This document shows positions 39,635 through 50,135 of a stretch of 64,000 nucleotides of DNA, piece by piece (the first letter of the stretch is position 1; each line of letters begins with the position of its first letter). A model generated the notes under the pieces. That model searched no databases. It had not been told where the DNA came from and saw nothing but the letters and a program-made list of their open reading frames with translations. Origin of the DNA: Candidatus Heimdallarchaeota archaeon (GTDB lineage Archaea; Asgardarchaeota; Heimdallarchaeia; Heimdallarchaeales; Kariarchaeaceae); the NCBI GenBank assembly GCA_030149205.1, contig JASBSB010000005.1, positions 1 to 64,000 of the forward strand. The letters are read 5' to 3'. Position numbers and translations under genes: made by a program.

Positions 39635-41083
39635 ATGGTTGTGCAGGTTCAGGTCTTTAAAGAACAACTCGTTGAAAAATACAGACCGAAATCAAAGTCA
39701 GACCTAATCGGTAATGAAGAGGCGGTGAAGAAAGTTTTTGATTTTCTATCAAATTGGAAACCTGGTGACAAATTAAAGTCCCTGCTACTTGTGGGTCCAC
39801 CAGGGACTGGAAAGACATCATCAGTTTACGCAATAGCAAATGATCTTGGATATGATGTTGTAGAGTTCAATGCTTCAGACACACGTAGAAAAAATGAAAT
39901 TAATGAAACCGTTTTACCCATATCAAAGTTTGGTTCTATTGATGGTGAGGTTAAGAGGGTCATCTTACTAGATGAAATAGATGGGCTATCAGGACAGAAA
40001 GATAGGGGGGCAGTCCCAGCGATCAAAAAATTAATTTCTGATTCTAATTATCCAGTCTTATTATGTGCTAATGATCCAGAAAGCAGATATGTTGAAGCTT
40101 TAGCTAAATCAGCTCCTTTGGTCGTATTCACCCGTCCAGATGAATTCACAATCTTTGATTTATTAGAATCTATAGTTGAAAAAGAAAAATTGAAGGTTGA
40201 TGAAATTACCTTACAAATTATTTCGGAAATGTCAGCGGGCGATATTCGTGCTGCATTGAATGAATTAGAAGCTGCAGCAGTTGGTAAAGATAGAGGATAT
40301 ATACCAGCCAAAAGGGATAAAATGAGGATATTACTGGATTACTTTAACAATTTCTTCCAGTCAAAAACTCCTGAAGAAGCAAAAAAAGCCTGGGAAGGAG
40401 CTCCGAGTGATTATGCGCTTATTTTGAACTTTCTGGTAGACCTGACATCATCTCAATGTAAAAATAAACATGAAATTGCTAACGCTTATAGAGTTCTCGC
40501 CTACGCAGATTTGATCTTTACGCGAATAATTTGGACTCAAAATTGGGGACTCCTACGATTCTTTTTTGATATGATTGGTCCCGAATTAAGAAGATCAATA
40601 GAGGTAAGAAGAACCCCCAGAATCAAAAGATTAAATAATCTTCCGAATTCATATTTTGCCAGAGGAAGGAGTAAAACTGTAAACAAGCTTGCCTGGGAAT
40701 TATCAGAAGAGGTTGCCCATAAATTACACCTTGGAAAAAACACCTTTGTTTTTCGTGAATTTCCATATTTCTTGAAAATTATGAAAGGAAAAACTGGAGC
40801 TAATGTGTTAGCTTCATTAGATGTAAGCGAAGAGTTAGTTCAGAAGATTGTCAGAACAACTGGCTCAAATGAAATTCTAAAATTCATTGAGGAATCTCGG
40901 AGAGATATTGGTCTTACAAGGGTAAAAGACCAAAACGAAAGTATTAAGCCTGAAGAAGATGTGGTTCAAGGTTTATTGGATCGTTTTTTAATAGATGAAA
41001 CAAAACCCTCAGAAATTGAATCGACCTCAAAGAAAAAACAGGAAGATGTAAAAGACCAACAAACCCTTGACAGCTTTTTCTGA
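39635..41083 (+). CDS. rfcL: Replication factor C large subunit
   Basis: LVEKYRPKSKSDLIGNEEAV, VGPPGTGKTS, LLDEIDGL, C-terminal PIP box QQTLDSFF. Confidence 0.96.
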   Translation: MVVQVQVFKEQLVEKYRPKSKSDLIGNEEAVKKVFDFLSNWKPGDKLKSLLLVGPPGTGKTSSVYAIANDLGYDVVEFNASDTRRKNEINETVLPISKFGSIDGEVKRVILLDEIDGLSGQKDRGAVPAIKKLISDSNYPVLLCANDPESRYVEALAKSAPLVVFTRPDEFTIFDLLESIVEKEKLKVDEITLQIISEMSAGDIRAALNELEAAAVGKDRGYIPAKRDKMRILLDYFNNFFQSKTPEEAKKAWEGAPSDYALILNFLVDLTSSQCKNKHEIANAYRVLAYADLIFTRIIWTQNWGLLRFFFDMIGPELRRSIEVRRTPRIKRLNNLPNSYFARGRSKTVNKLAWELSEEVAHKLHLGKNTFVFREFPYFLKIMKGKTGANVLASLDVSEELVQKIVRTTGSNEILKFIEESRRDIGLTRVKDQNESIKPEEDVVQGLLDRFLIDETKPSEIESTSKKKQEDVKDQQTLDSFF

Positions 41084-41090
41084 TGCAATT

Positions 41091-41900
41091 ATGACAATTC
41101 TAAAACTAATGACATTAAATCAGACAATTTCAAAAGGTCAATCAATCCTTGACTTTATGATTTATCAATCACAGCTTGTATACGATAAAACAAAAGAATT
41201 AAACCCGGACATGATTGTTTTTCCTGAATACTCATTTGGTAGAGATTTATTAAAAAGCAGTGATCTGGAAAATCTGATAAACCTGTATGTGGAACCTCAT
41301 CCAACATTGGTTCTAGGTACAGGAGTTCATCAAGCTAAAGACAAGTATAGAAATACTGCAATTGTTCTCTCGAAATCAAATGAAATTCATCTTATTCAAA
41401 AATCACATTTGATGTCGCATGAAAGGGATAAAGGTCTAATTGCAAAGGATTGGAATAATCTAAGCCAGAATATTGTTGAATTTTCAAATGGGTTAAAAGC
41501 TGGAATCGTTATCTGTGCAGACCTTTGGAATTCTGAATTTATAGGTATGTTGGTTGCAAAGGGTATAGATATTCTCTTGGTTCCAACTATGTCTGTTACA
41601 CTTGACAACCATGATATGTATGCTAGATATCAATGGTATTCATTAGCTTTAGTTAGGTCTAGAGAATTTGTAATTCCTATCGTAGTATCAGATCAGCTAT
41701 CCAGACCCAGGGTAACAACAGGGTTTGCCAGCTGTATCGTAGATCCTTCAGTTAAAAATTCCAAAATTAAATCTCTTGAGGATTTTTTGATTCTTCCTGA
41801 CAAAGCTGGAGTTGCTTATGGTGAGATTGATTTAAGTAAAATAAATGAGTACAGAAAGTACCGACAGAATGAGGGTTTGTACAAGGAGCGATTAGACTAA
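41091..41900 (+). CDS. Carbon-nitrogen hydrolase (nitrilase superfamily)
   Basis: IVFPEYSFGRDL, RNTAIVLSKSNEI, KSHLMSHERDKG, GIVICADLWNSEF; overlaps rfcL 3' end if an earlier ATG is used. Confidence 0.85.
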   Translation: MTILKLMTLNQTISKGQSILDFMIYQSQLVYDKTKELNPDMIVFPEYSFGRDLLKSSDLENLINLYVEPHPTLVLGTGVHQAKDKYRNTAIVLSKSNEIHLIQKSHLMSHERDKGLIAKDWNNLSQNIVEFSNGLKAGIVICADLWNSEFIGMLVAKGIDILLVPTMSVTLDNHDMYARYQWYSLALVRSREFVIPIVVSDQLSRPRVTTGFASCIVDPSVKNSKIKSLEDFLILPDKAGVAYGEIDLSKINEYRKYRQNEGLYKERLD

Positions 41901-42047
41901 AGACCTTCAAAATTAAATTACAGTGCAAATTTCCAATTATCACTATGTATAATTAAATTAAATTAAATTTTAAATTTAAAAATTTGACATGGAGTATACT
42001 TTAAATTTATAAAAATAACTATATTGGTATTCATAGAAGGCTTCATC

Positions 42048-42860
42048 ATGATTGAATTAGAAGTAGTCAATAACTTTGAAAATCAGAGAAGAGATAATTG
42101 GTGGTTTGCCCCTGCCTTAATGGCAAGCTATCTTATCATCTTTGGGATATATACCTTTTGGGTGATTTTATTTCTTCCTCGAGACCAAGCATTTTTGCAT
42201 TGGAATACTAGTGCTTCGGGAACAAATTATCTGAGCCCCTTTTATTCTCCAGATATTGAGGTGTTTGGGATAAAACCCCCAACAATCAATATTTTTGGAT
42301 TTTTGTGGGCAGTCTCCCCAGCAATTTTTGTGATCTGGGGACCCGTTGGATTTAGAGCCACCTGTTATTATGGTAGAAAAGTTTACTACAGGAGTTTCTT
42401 TATGTCTCCTCCTGCATGTGCAGTTGATGGTTTGAAAACAAGAAAAGGAAAATATCACGGAGAGGAATGGTCTGTCTTTAAGGTAGTACATTTTCACAGG
42501 TACTTCTTCTATTTAGCTGTTATCTTAGTAATTTTCCATTGGATTGAAACATTTCAAGCATTCCAATTTAGAAATTCTGGAGGTGGATTGAGCTATGGAA
42601 TTGGTTTAGGGACATTGTTGAGCTTAACTGATGCCATACTTCTTACGCTTTATACTATGACTTGCCACTCATTCAGAAATCTGCTTGGTGGTACAAACAC
42701 ACCAGGCTCTTTCAGATATTGGCTCTGGAATAAAATATCTAAAATCAATAAGTACCATGGAAACTTCTTCTGGTATTCCATTGTTACAATACTGGTTGTT
42801 GATGTGTATTTTAGATTTGTTGCATGGGGAACAATTGTTGATCCAAGGTGGTTATTCTAA
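42048..42860 (+). CDS. Succinate dehydrogenase/fumarate reductase membrane subunit (actinobacterial Sdh1-like multi-TM type)
   Basis: FRATCYYGRKVYYRSFFMSPPACAV, HRYFFYLAVILVIFHWIETFQAF, MTCHSFRNLLGG, SKINKYHGNFFWYS; directly upstream of the flavoprotein gene. Confidence 0.8.
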   Translation: MIELEVVNNFENQRRDNWWFAPALMASYLIIFGIYTFWVILFLPRDQAFLHWNTSASGTNYLSPFYSPDIEVFGIKPPTINIFGFLWAVSPAIFVIWGPVGFRATCYYGRKVYYRSFFMSPPACAVDGLKTRKGKYHGEEWSVFKVVHFHRYFFYLAVILVIFHWIETFQAFQFRNSGGGLSYGIGLGTLLSLTDAILLTLYTMTCHSFRNLLGGTNTPGSFRYWLWNKISKINKYHGNFFWYSIVTILVVDVYFRFVAWGTIVDPRWLF

Positions 42861-44692
42861 TGAAAATAGATGTAAATGAAGAATTTAAAAACATTAAGAG
42901 GTATGAAACTGACGTACTAGTTATAGGAGCTGGAGGTGCCGGATTAAGGGCTGCAATCTCTGTTGCTGAGGCAGGATTGCATGGAATTATTGTCTCAAAA
43001 TCTCTATTAGGAAAGGCCCACACAGTCATGGCAGAAGGTGGTGCTGCGGCTTCTTTGGGGAACGTAGATCCAAGAGACAATTGGATGGTACATTTCAGAG
43101 ACACAATGAAAGGTGGAAAATACCATAACAATTGGAAAATGGCTGAAGTTTTTGCAAAGGATGCTCCTGAGAGAATCAGAGAATTAGAGCTTTATGGAGC
43201 TGTATTTGATAGAACCGAACAAGGGAAAATCAAACAAAGAAACTTTGGAGGACACAAATTCCCACGTCTTGCCCATGTTGGAGACAGGACTGGATTAGAA
43301 TTGATAAGGACATTACAAGATAAAGTTGTCCATTTTGAAAATATTGATATCCATATGGAAACTGCAATTTCTAAACTACTTGTCGAGAATGGAGAGGTCA
43401 CAGGAGCTTTTGGATACGACAGACAATCTGGAGACCTTCTTTTATTTGAGGCAAAATCAGTAATTTTAGCAACAGGGGGTTTTGGAAAGACCTTTAGGAT
43501 AACCTCTAACAGCTGGGAGCTGACTGGTGATGGTGAAGCTATGTTGTATAATGAAGGTGGAGAGCTTACAGACATGGAATTTATTCAATTCCATCCTACT
43601 GGGATGGTTTATCCCAACTCTGTTAAAGGAACTCTTGTTACAGAAGGTGTAAGAGGAGAAGGTGGTATCCTGAGAAACTCAGAAGGTAAAAGATTTATGT
43701 TTAACTATGTACCAGAGATGTTTAAGGATGATTATGCCACCACTGAAGAGGAGGCGGATAAATGGATTACTGGTGACCCTAATGCCCGCAGGCCACCTGA
43801 ACTTCTCACTCGTGATGTAGTCTCAAAGGCCATCCGCTCAGAAGTTAAAGCAGGGAGAGGTTCTCCCCATGGTGGTGCGTTTCTTGATATTGCATCAAGA
43901 AGGACCCCTGAAGAAATTAAAAAAGCTCTTCCAAGTATGTATCACCAGTTCAAAAAGCTTGCAAAATTAGATATCACAAAAGAACCCATGGAAGTGGGGC
44001 CAACAGCACATTATGCTATGGGAGGCATAAAGGTTGATGGTGTTACTCAAGAAACAAATATTAAAGGTATTTTTGCAGCAGGAGAGGTTGGTGCTGGTCT
44101 TCATGGTGCAAACAGATTAGGAGGTAACTCATTAACTGATTTGCTTGTATTTGGGAAAATCGCCGGTGACTATGCCGCGAAACGAGCAAAAGAAACAACA
44201 CTGAAAAAACCATCAGAACAAAAGATTAAAGAAGCAATAGAAGTGACTTTAGAGCCGTTTAAGGATGGTAATGACATCAATCCTTATGAAATTCATGCTG
44301 AATTAAGAGAGAAGATGGAGGAATATGCAGGGATTGTTCGAGATGAACAAGGAATGAAAAAAGGGTTAGACGTTCTCTATGAGTTTCTTGAAAGGTCAAA
44401 ACACGTAAAAGCCTCAGGAGACTCCAGAATGTACAACTCCTCATGGCATCAGTCATTAGATGTCAAACACATGGTTATTACCGGAATTATTCTAACTACT
44501 GCTGCCTTACAAAGAAAAGAAAGTAGAGGAGCACATACAAGAGAAGATTTTCCGAAACCTGTAGATGACCTAATAAAGGTACTATATGTCATTTCAAAGG
44601 GACCTGATGGTAAACCTATTGTGAAAGAAGAACTTTATGATGACCTTCCAGCTGACCTTCAAAAAGCAATGGAAGAAGGAGAGGATGCATAA
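42860..44692 (+). CDS. sdhA: Succinate dehydrogenase/fumarate reductase flavoprotein subunit
   Basis: DVLVIGAGGAGLRAAISVAEAG, HTVMAEGGAAASLGN, MEFIQFHPTGM, TEGVRGEGGIL, PTAHYAMGGIKVD. Confidence 0.97.
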   Translation: MKIDVNEEFKNIKRYETDVLVIGAGGAGLRAAISVAEAGLHGIIVSKSLLGKAHTVMAEGGAAASLGNVDPRDNWMVHFRDTMKGGKYHNNWKMAEVFAKDAPERIRELELYGAVFDRTEQGKIKQRNFGGHKFPRLAHVGDRTGLELIRTLQDKVVHFENIDIHMETAISKLLVENGEVTGAFGYDRQSGDLLLFEAKSVILATGGFGKTFRITSNSWELTGDGEAMLYNEGGELTDMEFIQFHPTGMVYPNSVKGTLVTEGVRGEGGILRNSEGKRFMFNYVPEMFKDDYATTEEEADKWITGDPNARRPPELLTRDVVSKAIRSEVKAGRGSPHGGAFLDIASRRTPEEIKKALPSMYHQFKKLAKLDITKEPMEVGPTAHYAMGGIKVDGVTQETNIKGIFAAGEVGAGLHGANRLGGNSLTDLLVFGKIAGDYAAKRAKETTLKKPSEQKIKEAIEVTLEPFKDGNDINPYEIHAELREKMEEYAGIVRDEQGMKKGLDVLYEFLERSKHVKASGDSRMYNSSWHQSLDVKHMVITGIILTTAALQRKESRGAHTREDFPKPVDDLIKVLYVISKGPDGKPIVKEELYDDLPADLQKAMEEGEDA

Positions 44693-45471
44693 TGCCTGAG
44701 AAAATAGATATTTATTCTGGTGCTACACTTGATAGCAAAATTGATCTTAGCATCCAAAGGGGAAGCAAGAATTCAGAAGTTAAAATGGAGAAGTATACAG
44801 TTGAATATGATAAAACTGAGGTAGTATTAGACCTCGTTCATCGTGTTCAAGCAGAATTTGCCCCTGATTTAGCAGTTCGATGGAACTGTAAAGCCGGGAA
44901 ATGTGGTTCTTGTTCAGCAGAAGTTAATGGTAGTCCCAAATTAATGTGCATGACAAAAATGTCAGATTATACTAATGCTAAATCCATGGAAATAAGACCT
45001 ATGAGAACATTTCCATTAATTAAAGACCTTGTAACTGATGTTTCATGGAACTTTGAGAAAAATAAGCAAATCAAACCATTCAAACCCCCTACTGGTGTAA
45101 AAGAGCTGACTATGTATCAACAGCATGTAGACCGAATCCAAGAGTATAGGAAGTGTATCGAATGTTTCCTTTGCCAGGATACCTGTCATGTATTGAGAAC
45201 ACATGAAGAGTTTAATCAGTATGCAGGCCCAAGGTTTATGATTCGATTGGCAACTCTAGAATTTCATCCTGAAGATCAGGAAGATAGAATTGGAGAAATA
45301 AAGAACACATTTGGTGTCAATATGTGTAATATAACTAAATGTTGCCAAGAGGTATGTCCTGAAGAAATTCACATCACAGACAATGGTATAATTCCATTAA
45401 AAGAACGAGTTGCAGATAACTTCTATGATCCTCTGATGATGGCAGTCTCATGGATTAAAAGACTCCTATAG
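44692..45471 (+). CDS. sdhB: Succinate dehydrogenase/fumarate reductase iron-sulfur subunit
   Basis: CKAGKCGSCSAEVNG (2Fe-2S), CIECFLCQDTCHV and CNITKCCQEVCPEEI cluster motifs; 1-bp overlap with sdhA. Confidence 0.96.
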   Translation: MPEKIDIYSGATLDSKIDLSIQRGSKNSEVKMEKYTVEYDKTEVVLDLVHRVQAEFAPDLAVRWNCKAGKCGSCSAEVNGSPKLMCMTKMSDYTNAKSMEIRPMRTFPLIKDLVTDVSWNFEKNKQIKPFKPPTGVKELTMYQQHVDRIQEYRKCIECFLCQDTCHVLRTHEEFNQYAGPRFMIRLATLEFHPEDQEDRIGEIKNTFGVNMCNITKCCQEVCPEEIHITDNGIIPLKERVADNFYDPLMMAVSWIKRLL

Positions 45472-45503
45472 ATTAATAACAGAATAATTTAATTAATAAC
45501 ACA

Positions 45504-46010
45504 TTACATTTCTTGATTATTTGAAGACATTTCTTTAGCTTTAGACCGATCAAAATAATAAATTTTTGGATCTCCTTCTTCATTTATAAGACCATTTTTT
45601 TCAACCTCTTTTTCAAAGATTTGTGCTCTATGAAAAATCTCATCTTCTATAGTAAGTCTGTTGTTTATCGTTTCAACCAAAATATAATTTTCATTATTAT
45701 AGGTTCTTGGTCTTCCCATTACCTCTATAATTTCTCCCTCATTTACTTTCTCTATTTCCTCTAATTCTCCCCATGCCTTTAACCTAATCACAGCAGTCCC
45801 ATCATCAAGATCTAAACTTGCGTATCTCTTCTCCTTATTTCCCTCTGAAACAAATTTACTTTTCACAACTCCTAAACAATTGATTCTCGAAATTTGTGTG
45901 TTATTAACATAAAATCTTACCTCACCATCAGGTAATTCTGTTGGGGTCATGGATTTAAATTGTGCCAATGAAAGCTGTAAAGCTGGCTTCCTTTTAAATT
46001 TATTAGTCAA
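45504..46010 (-). CDS. OB-fold nucleic-acid-binding protein (RPA-like/RPA-associated)
   Basis: ISRINCLGVVKSKFVSEGNKEKRYASLDLDDGTAVIRLKAWGELEEIEKVNEGEIIEVMGRPRTYNNENYILVE. Confidence 0.8.
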   Translation of the reverse strand: MTNKFKRKPALQLSLAQFKSMTPTELPDGEVRFYVNNTQISRINCLGVVKSKFVSEGNKEKRYASLDLDDGTAVIRLKAWGELEEIEKVNEGEIIEVMGRPRTYNNENYILVETINNRLTIEDEIFHRAQIFEKEVEKNGLINEEGDPKIYYFDRSKAKEMSSNNQEM

Positions 46011-46094
46011 TATAACTCAATTATGATAATTAAGAAAACCTTTGTGATTATTAAATAGATGAATTAAATAAAATTTTCAATTTATTGTGGTCAT

Positions 46095-48140
46095 TTATAC
46101 TGTTAAGAGTAGGTTCATCTCAGCCATATTCTTTGAGATCACTTTTTCTAACTTATCGATATCTTCAGTGTACTGAGAATTTAACCTCATATAAACTGTT
46201 TTTGGAATTTCCTTTTTGAGATACTTTGCCTCGTTTTTCTCCATAGAAGTTCTTACATCTAGCTGGTTGAAATGTGCGTCCATAACCTTGTTTACCAGAT
46301 TCTTATACTTTGGACCTATAGGTTGAGATGCTCTAACCGCAGCATTTAGTTGCTCGTTTAAGTTCTTTAATTTCTTATTCAATGATTTCATCGTGGCATT
46401 GTATTCTCGCTTTTTCATTTTGCCCTTTTTAACAGACTGTTTAATAAAATCAATTCTATCAGTGGTAGCTTTAACCTCTATAAAGACATTGTAGAAATTC
46501 TCAAGTTCTTTAACTGGAATTTTCTCACGAGAGACGTCAATAACTGTTTCTTCAACTAACCCTTCGGTTTGACTAAATTCATTCCATTTCTTATTTAATT
46601 GATATAATCCAATATATGCTAAAATTAGCACTAAAAATATAAAGAATAAATTAAGTATTGGTAGTAACAATGCCACTCTATTGTATCCAAATGTGATTTG
46701 AAAATCTCGGTTGTCAAATTGAGAGACATTGTATCCACGAATAACAAAATCAACATTTCTGAAAAGACTTAAAGGTGGACGAGCAGTCTTCACATCTACT
46801 TGGAAAACAGCTTGCTGTGAGACTGGATCAAATGTTGTGGAGAACAAGGTCGCAGATGTGGGGAGCTTATAGGTGGAAGTAAATCTTTCAACTGTGGCAT
46901 TAAACAATGATGATAGGCTGGTGTTTAACGTTAATCCAGAAGAACTGGTTGTTATTACTTTATTTGAGTCGAATTGATAGAAGACTGAAAAGGTGTAAGA
47001 ATCTCCTCCGAATAATTGATCTCTAAAAACGACTGATAATGAATTAAACCCAGATATAGCCGAAGCTTTCAGGTCAGGGTATCCTGTACTGGCATTTCTT
47101 GCACCAAGATTTAAACTTCCCAATTTATCACTGACTTGAGTTACTACAGCATTGTTGGGGATAAAAAGTGTGGTACCCTTAACACCATAAAGCTTCTTAT
47201 AACCACCTGTTCTATTTGGATCTAAAGGAGCCCCAATATGTTTTATCGTAATTAACTCAGCTACATACACCTTTCCAAAAGGGTCAATTCTTACGGTTCT
47301 ATCAATACTTGGGTAAGTGATAGGTGTCGTCGTTCCCTGCTTAGGTTGTGTTGGGCTTGTGCTATCAAAAATCACAAGAGCATAATCAATCCCAGAAACT
47401 AATTTATGTGTGGCATTAATCTTAACATAGTCTAAATTACGCCATACTAGATTTGATGCTGTATACTGGTATTGACCAACCGAATCTGAAGAGAATTTAT
47501 CATTTTGACCTTCTAACCTAATTCCTGCTTCTGCACTGACATTTAAATTGAAAAAGAGTGGTCTAACTGGTAATTTAATAGTCCCTCTCTGTTCACCATT
47601 ATAGGCTGACCAAGTAAAGAAATCTGGGGTTCCCAATGTTGCATGAATATAAACTTTTGAGTTATTAATATCTGCTGGCTTAGTTCCATTCATTACTGGA
47701 ATGAAATAAGTGGTAAGCTCAGAGCCCTGAAGAACATATGGGGTTCTTGTGTTGTTTGCATTAAGGATGCCTACATCACTTCCATATTGTACATAGAACT
47801 TTGCTAGATCTACATGCTTTTGATAGAATGTAGGAATGGTATAGTTAAAGTAACTGATTTTTGTCTTATTATCGTGAATGGTTAAAGACATCGCGTCTTC
47901 AACTAGTGTTCGAGCGGAAACTTTGATTGTTATGGTTCTGTTCACAAATGCAGAAGCATTAAGATTTGGATTTGCAGGAGGTTGGGTTATGAACCCGTTT
48001 GTTTTTACCTCAGTTGAATTTACAGCATTTGTAGTACTGTTTGATGGCAATGTATTATCATGTCCAAATATCCCTGGAGCGGGAGCAACAACTGTAGTTG
48101 CAAAGATTAGCAATATAAGCCAAAACTTAAGTGATTTCAA
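46095..48140 (-). CDS. Membrane-anchored surface protein with cytoplasmic coiled-coil tail
   Basis: Signal peptide, beta-rich ectodomain, TM (VALLLPILNLFFIFLVLILAYIGLY), then about 180 aa charged coiled coil. Confidence 0.75.
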   Translation of the reverse strand: MKSLKFWLILLIFATTVVAPAPGIFGHDNTLPSNSTTNAVNSTEVKTNGFITQPPANPNLNASAFVNRTITIKVSARTLVEDAMSLTIHDNKTKISYFNYTIPTFYQKHVDLAKFYVQYGSDVGILNANNTRTPYVLQGSELTTYFIPVMNGTKPADINNSKVYIHATLGTPDFFTWSAYNGEQRGTIKLPVRPLFFNLNVSAEAGIRLEGQNDKFSSDSVGQYQYTASNLVWRNLDYVKINATHKLVSGIDYALVIFDSTSPTQPKQGTTTPITYPSIDRTVRIDPFGKVYVAELITIKHIGAPLDPNRTGGYKKLYGVKGTTLFIPNNAVVTQVSDKLGSLNLGARNASTGYPDLKASAISGFNSLSVVFRDQLFGGDSYTFSVFYQFDSNKVITTSSSGLTLNTSLSSLFNATVERFTSTYKLPTSATLFSTTFDPVSQQAVFQVDVKTARPPLSLFRNVDFVIRGYNVSQFDNRDFQITFGYNRVALLLPILNLFFIFLVLILAYIGLYQLNKKWNEFSQTEGLVEETVIDVSREKIPVKELENFYNVFIEVKATTDRIDFIKQSVKKGKMKKREYNATMKSLNKKLKNLNEQLNAAVRASQPIGPKYKNLVNKVMDAHFNQLDVRTSMEKNEAKYLKKEIPKTVYMRLNSQYTEDIDKLEKVISKNMAEMNLLLTV

Positions 48141-48250
48141 TCAAAATTCCTCGCTTGATAAGTTGTTTCATATTTAGGGAATTAAATAGTTTGTGAGATT
48201 GACAATGAAAACGCGTTGTCTGATTTGAATTGAAAATGAAAATGACCAGA

Positions 48251-48814
48251 TTAAGAAACATGAATGGAATTGATCCGTTCACAATATTCACATTGGATTT
48301 CATGTGTTCCAACTGGTAAATCAGAGTCTGCAATTTTTCTCGCACAGAAACAAACCCATCCCTTCAATCTTGCTGGATTTCCTGCAACCAGAGCATGAGG
48401 TTGAACATCCCGAGTAACCACAGAACCAGCTGCAATGAGACAATTTTCTTTTAAGATAGTTCCACATATTATAGTCGCATTTGCCCCTATACTTACCCCA
48501 TCTTCAACTGTGGTTGAAACTATCTGCCAATCTCCAACCGCTCTTGGGTACAGATCGTTTGTAAAGGCAACATGTGGGCCTATAAACACATCATTTCCAA
48601 CAGTAACCCCATGATATACTGAAACTAGGTTCTGGATCTTTACATTGTTTCCTATCCTGACTCCTTCGTCTATATAGGAGCTTTTACCAACGATCACATT
48701 TTTACCAAGAATTGCCTTTGATCGTACATGTGCATAGTGCCAGACCTTGGTTCCTTGTCCAAGTTCTGCTCCATCATCAACAGTAGCTGTAGGATGAACA
48801 TAAATCTCATTCAT
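48251..48814 (-). CDS. Hexapeptide-repeat N-acetyltransferase (WbpD/WlbB-like)
   Basis: VHPTATVDDGAELGQGTKVWHYAHV, IGKNVIVGKSSYIDEGVRIGNNVKIQNLVSVYHGVTVG, FTNDLYPRA. Confidence 0.9.
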   Translation of the reverse strand: MNEIYVHPTATVDDGAELGQGTKVWHYAHVRSKAILGKNVIVGKSSYIDEGVRIGNNVKIQNLVSVYHGVTVGNDVFIGPHVAFTNDLYPRAVGDWQIVSTTVEDGVSIGANATIICGTILKENCLIAAGSVVTRDVQPHALVAGNPARLKGWVCFCARKIADSDLPVGTHEIQCEYCERINSIHVS

Positions 48815-48953
48815 AGAATACCTGCAAATATCTAACTTTAATTAGTTAATTGTTTTGTATGGACAAATATCATTTCTGACACAAATTTCAGTATTATCTA
48901 CCTCTGTGCGCTATAAGAATTAAATATGGTGAAAATTTATTGAGCAAGGGAGA

Positions 48954-50045
48954 ATGACAACAGAAAAAATCATACGATTGGGTGAACTGGCAGAAAGAAT
49001 CGCACTCAAGGTACAATCGCTTGGAGAAAATCTATCTGAAAGTCTAAATTCAATTAATGTTGAATGGAATAAATTACCTGAACCAGATAAGGAAAACATC
49101 GTTTTTTGTCCTGTGGATGGGGGTTCTCGAACCAAACAACTTAGTGGAAGCACCATTATCTATGCTCAAGCTGCAGGTCGACCCATGGGAACAGAAAAAA
49201 CAAAGGGGATCGATTGGCAGATTGAACAGGACGCAGAAATATTAACATCAGGGACTAAGCTTGCTGAAGATTTGGCAGGACAGGTAAGATTAAGGTTGGA
49301 GGTGACAGTGGCTGCGAATCTTATTGAGAAACACAGTCCAGATATTCTTTTGTTAGATGGTACATTGAATTCCTTATTTTTAATAGGAATGCCTTCGAGA
49401 CTTAACACTTTTATCCAAGAAGATTCGGATGATGAAAATTTAGAAAGTGATTTATCCGTCTACAGACGTGAACTTATAGCGTATGGTGATGTTCTCCGAG
49501 AATTCATGGATTTAGTGAATGAAAATTCAACCACTGTATTATCACTCTCAAAGGATAGTTACTCCAAACTTTATATTCCGGATCTGTATTCAGATGAAGC
49601 ATTGACAGATACAGTTTTGTTAAGGCTAAAAAGTCAAGGTGAACCAGGATACACAAATTCCAAGATCAGTACACCTTCAGACCTTCTCAAAGGAAACAAG
49701 CAATTGCTGAGACTTTGGCAAAAATCCAATCCAAAGTTGAAATTCTCACCTAAAGAAATTGAATATTCGTCATTTTATACAAATTTTATTAAAAATGGGA
49801 TTCCCTTTAGGACTGATATTTTTAATTCTCAATTCCAAGCTGAAGAATCAATAATATCCAAACTTTTACAAATTACAAATGGACAGGATTGGTTAATACC
49901 CCCAAGATTAGCACATGAGGCAGCAGTGGTTAGAAATGAAATCTTAGATCACTTTTATCATCAAGTGTTTGTAAGGGCGGAAAAACAAAATCCAAAAATT
50001 GCGCACTATGTTTTAACACCCTCAAGGAGAGAGAGAACACAATAG
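48954..50045 (+). CDS. nurA: NurA domain 5'-3' nuclease
   Basis: FCPVDGGSRTKQLSGSTIIYAQAAG, DILLLDGTLNSLF, YSKLYIPDLYSDEAL, IPPRLAHEAAVVRNEI. Confidence 0.82.
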   Translation: MTTEKIIRLGELAERIALKVQSLGENLSESLNSINVEWNKLPEPDKENIVFCPVDGGSRTKQLSGSTIIYAQAAGRPMGTEKTKGIDWQIEQDAEILTSGTKLAEDLAGQVRLRLEVTVAANLIEKHSPDILLLDGTLNSLFLIGMPSRLNTFIQEDSDDENLESDLSVYRRELIAYGDVLREFMDLVNENSTTVLSLSKDSYSKLYIPDLYSDEALTDTVLLRLKSQGEPGYTNSKISTPSDLLKGNKQLLRLWQKSNPKLKFSPKEIEYSSFYTNFIKNGIPFRTDIFNSQFQAEESIISKLLQITNGQDWLIPPRLAHEAAVVRNEILDHFYHQVFVRAEKQNPKIAHYVLTPSRRERTQ

Positions 50046-50135
50046 ATAATATTGGCAAATCCAATGTGGTAATACATAAAATTACATAAAGTATAAGGTT
50101 TTATTAAAAGTATTAGTCAAGTAAATTTAAATTCC

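Noticed and set aside
41940-41985. Short AT repeats (attaaattaaattaaattttaaatttaaaaattt)
   Set aside because: Low-complexity AT tract upstream of the sdh operon; likely promoter-region composition rather than a functional repeat.
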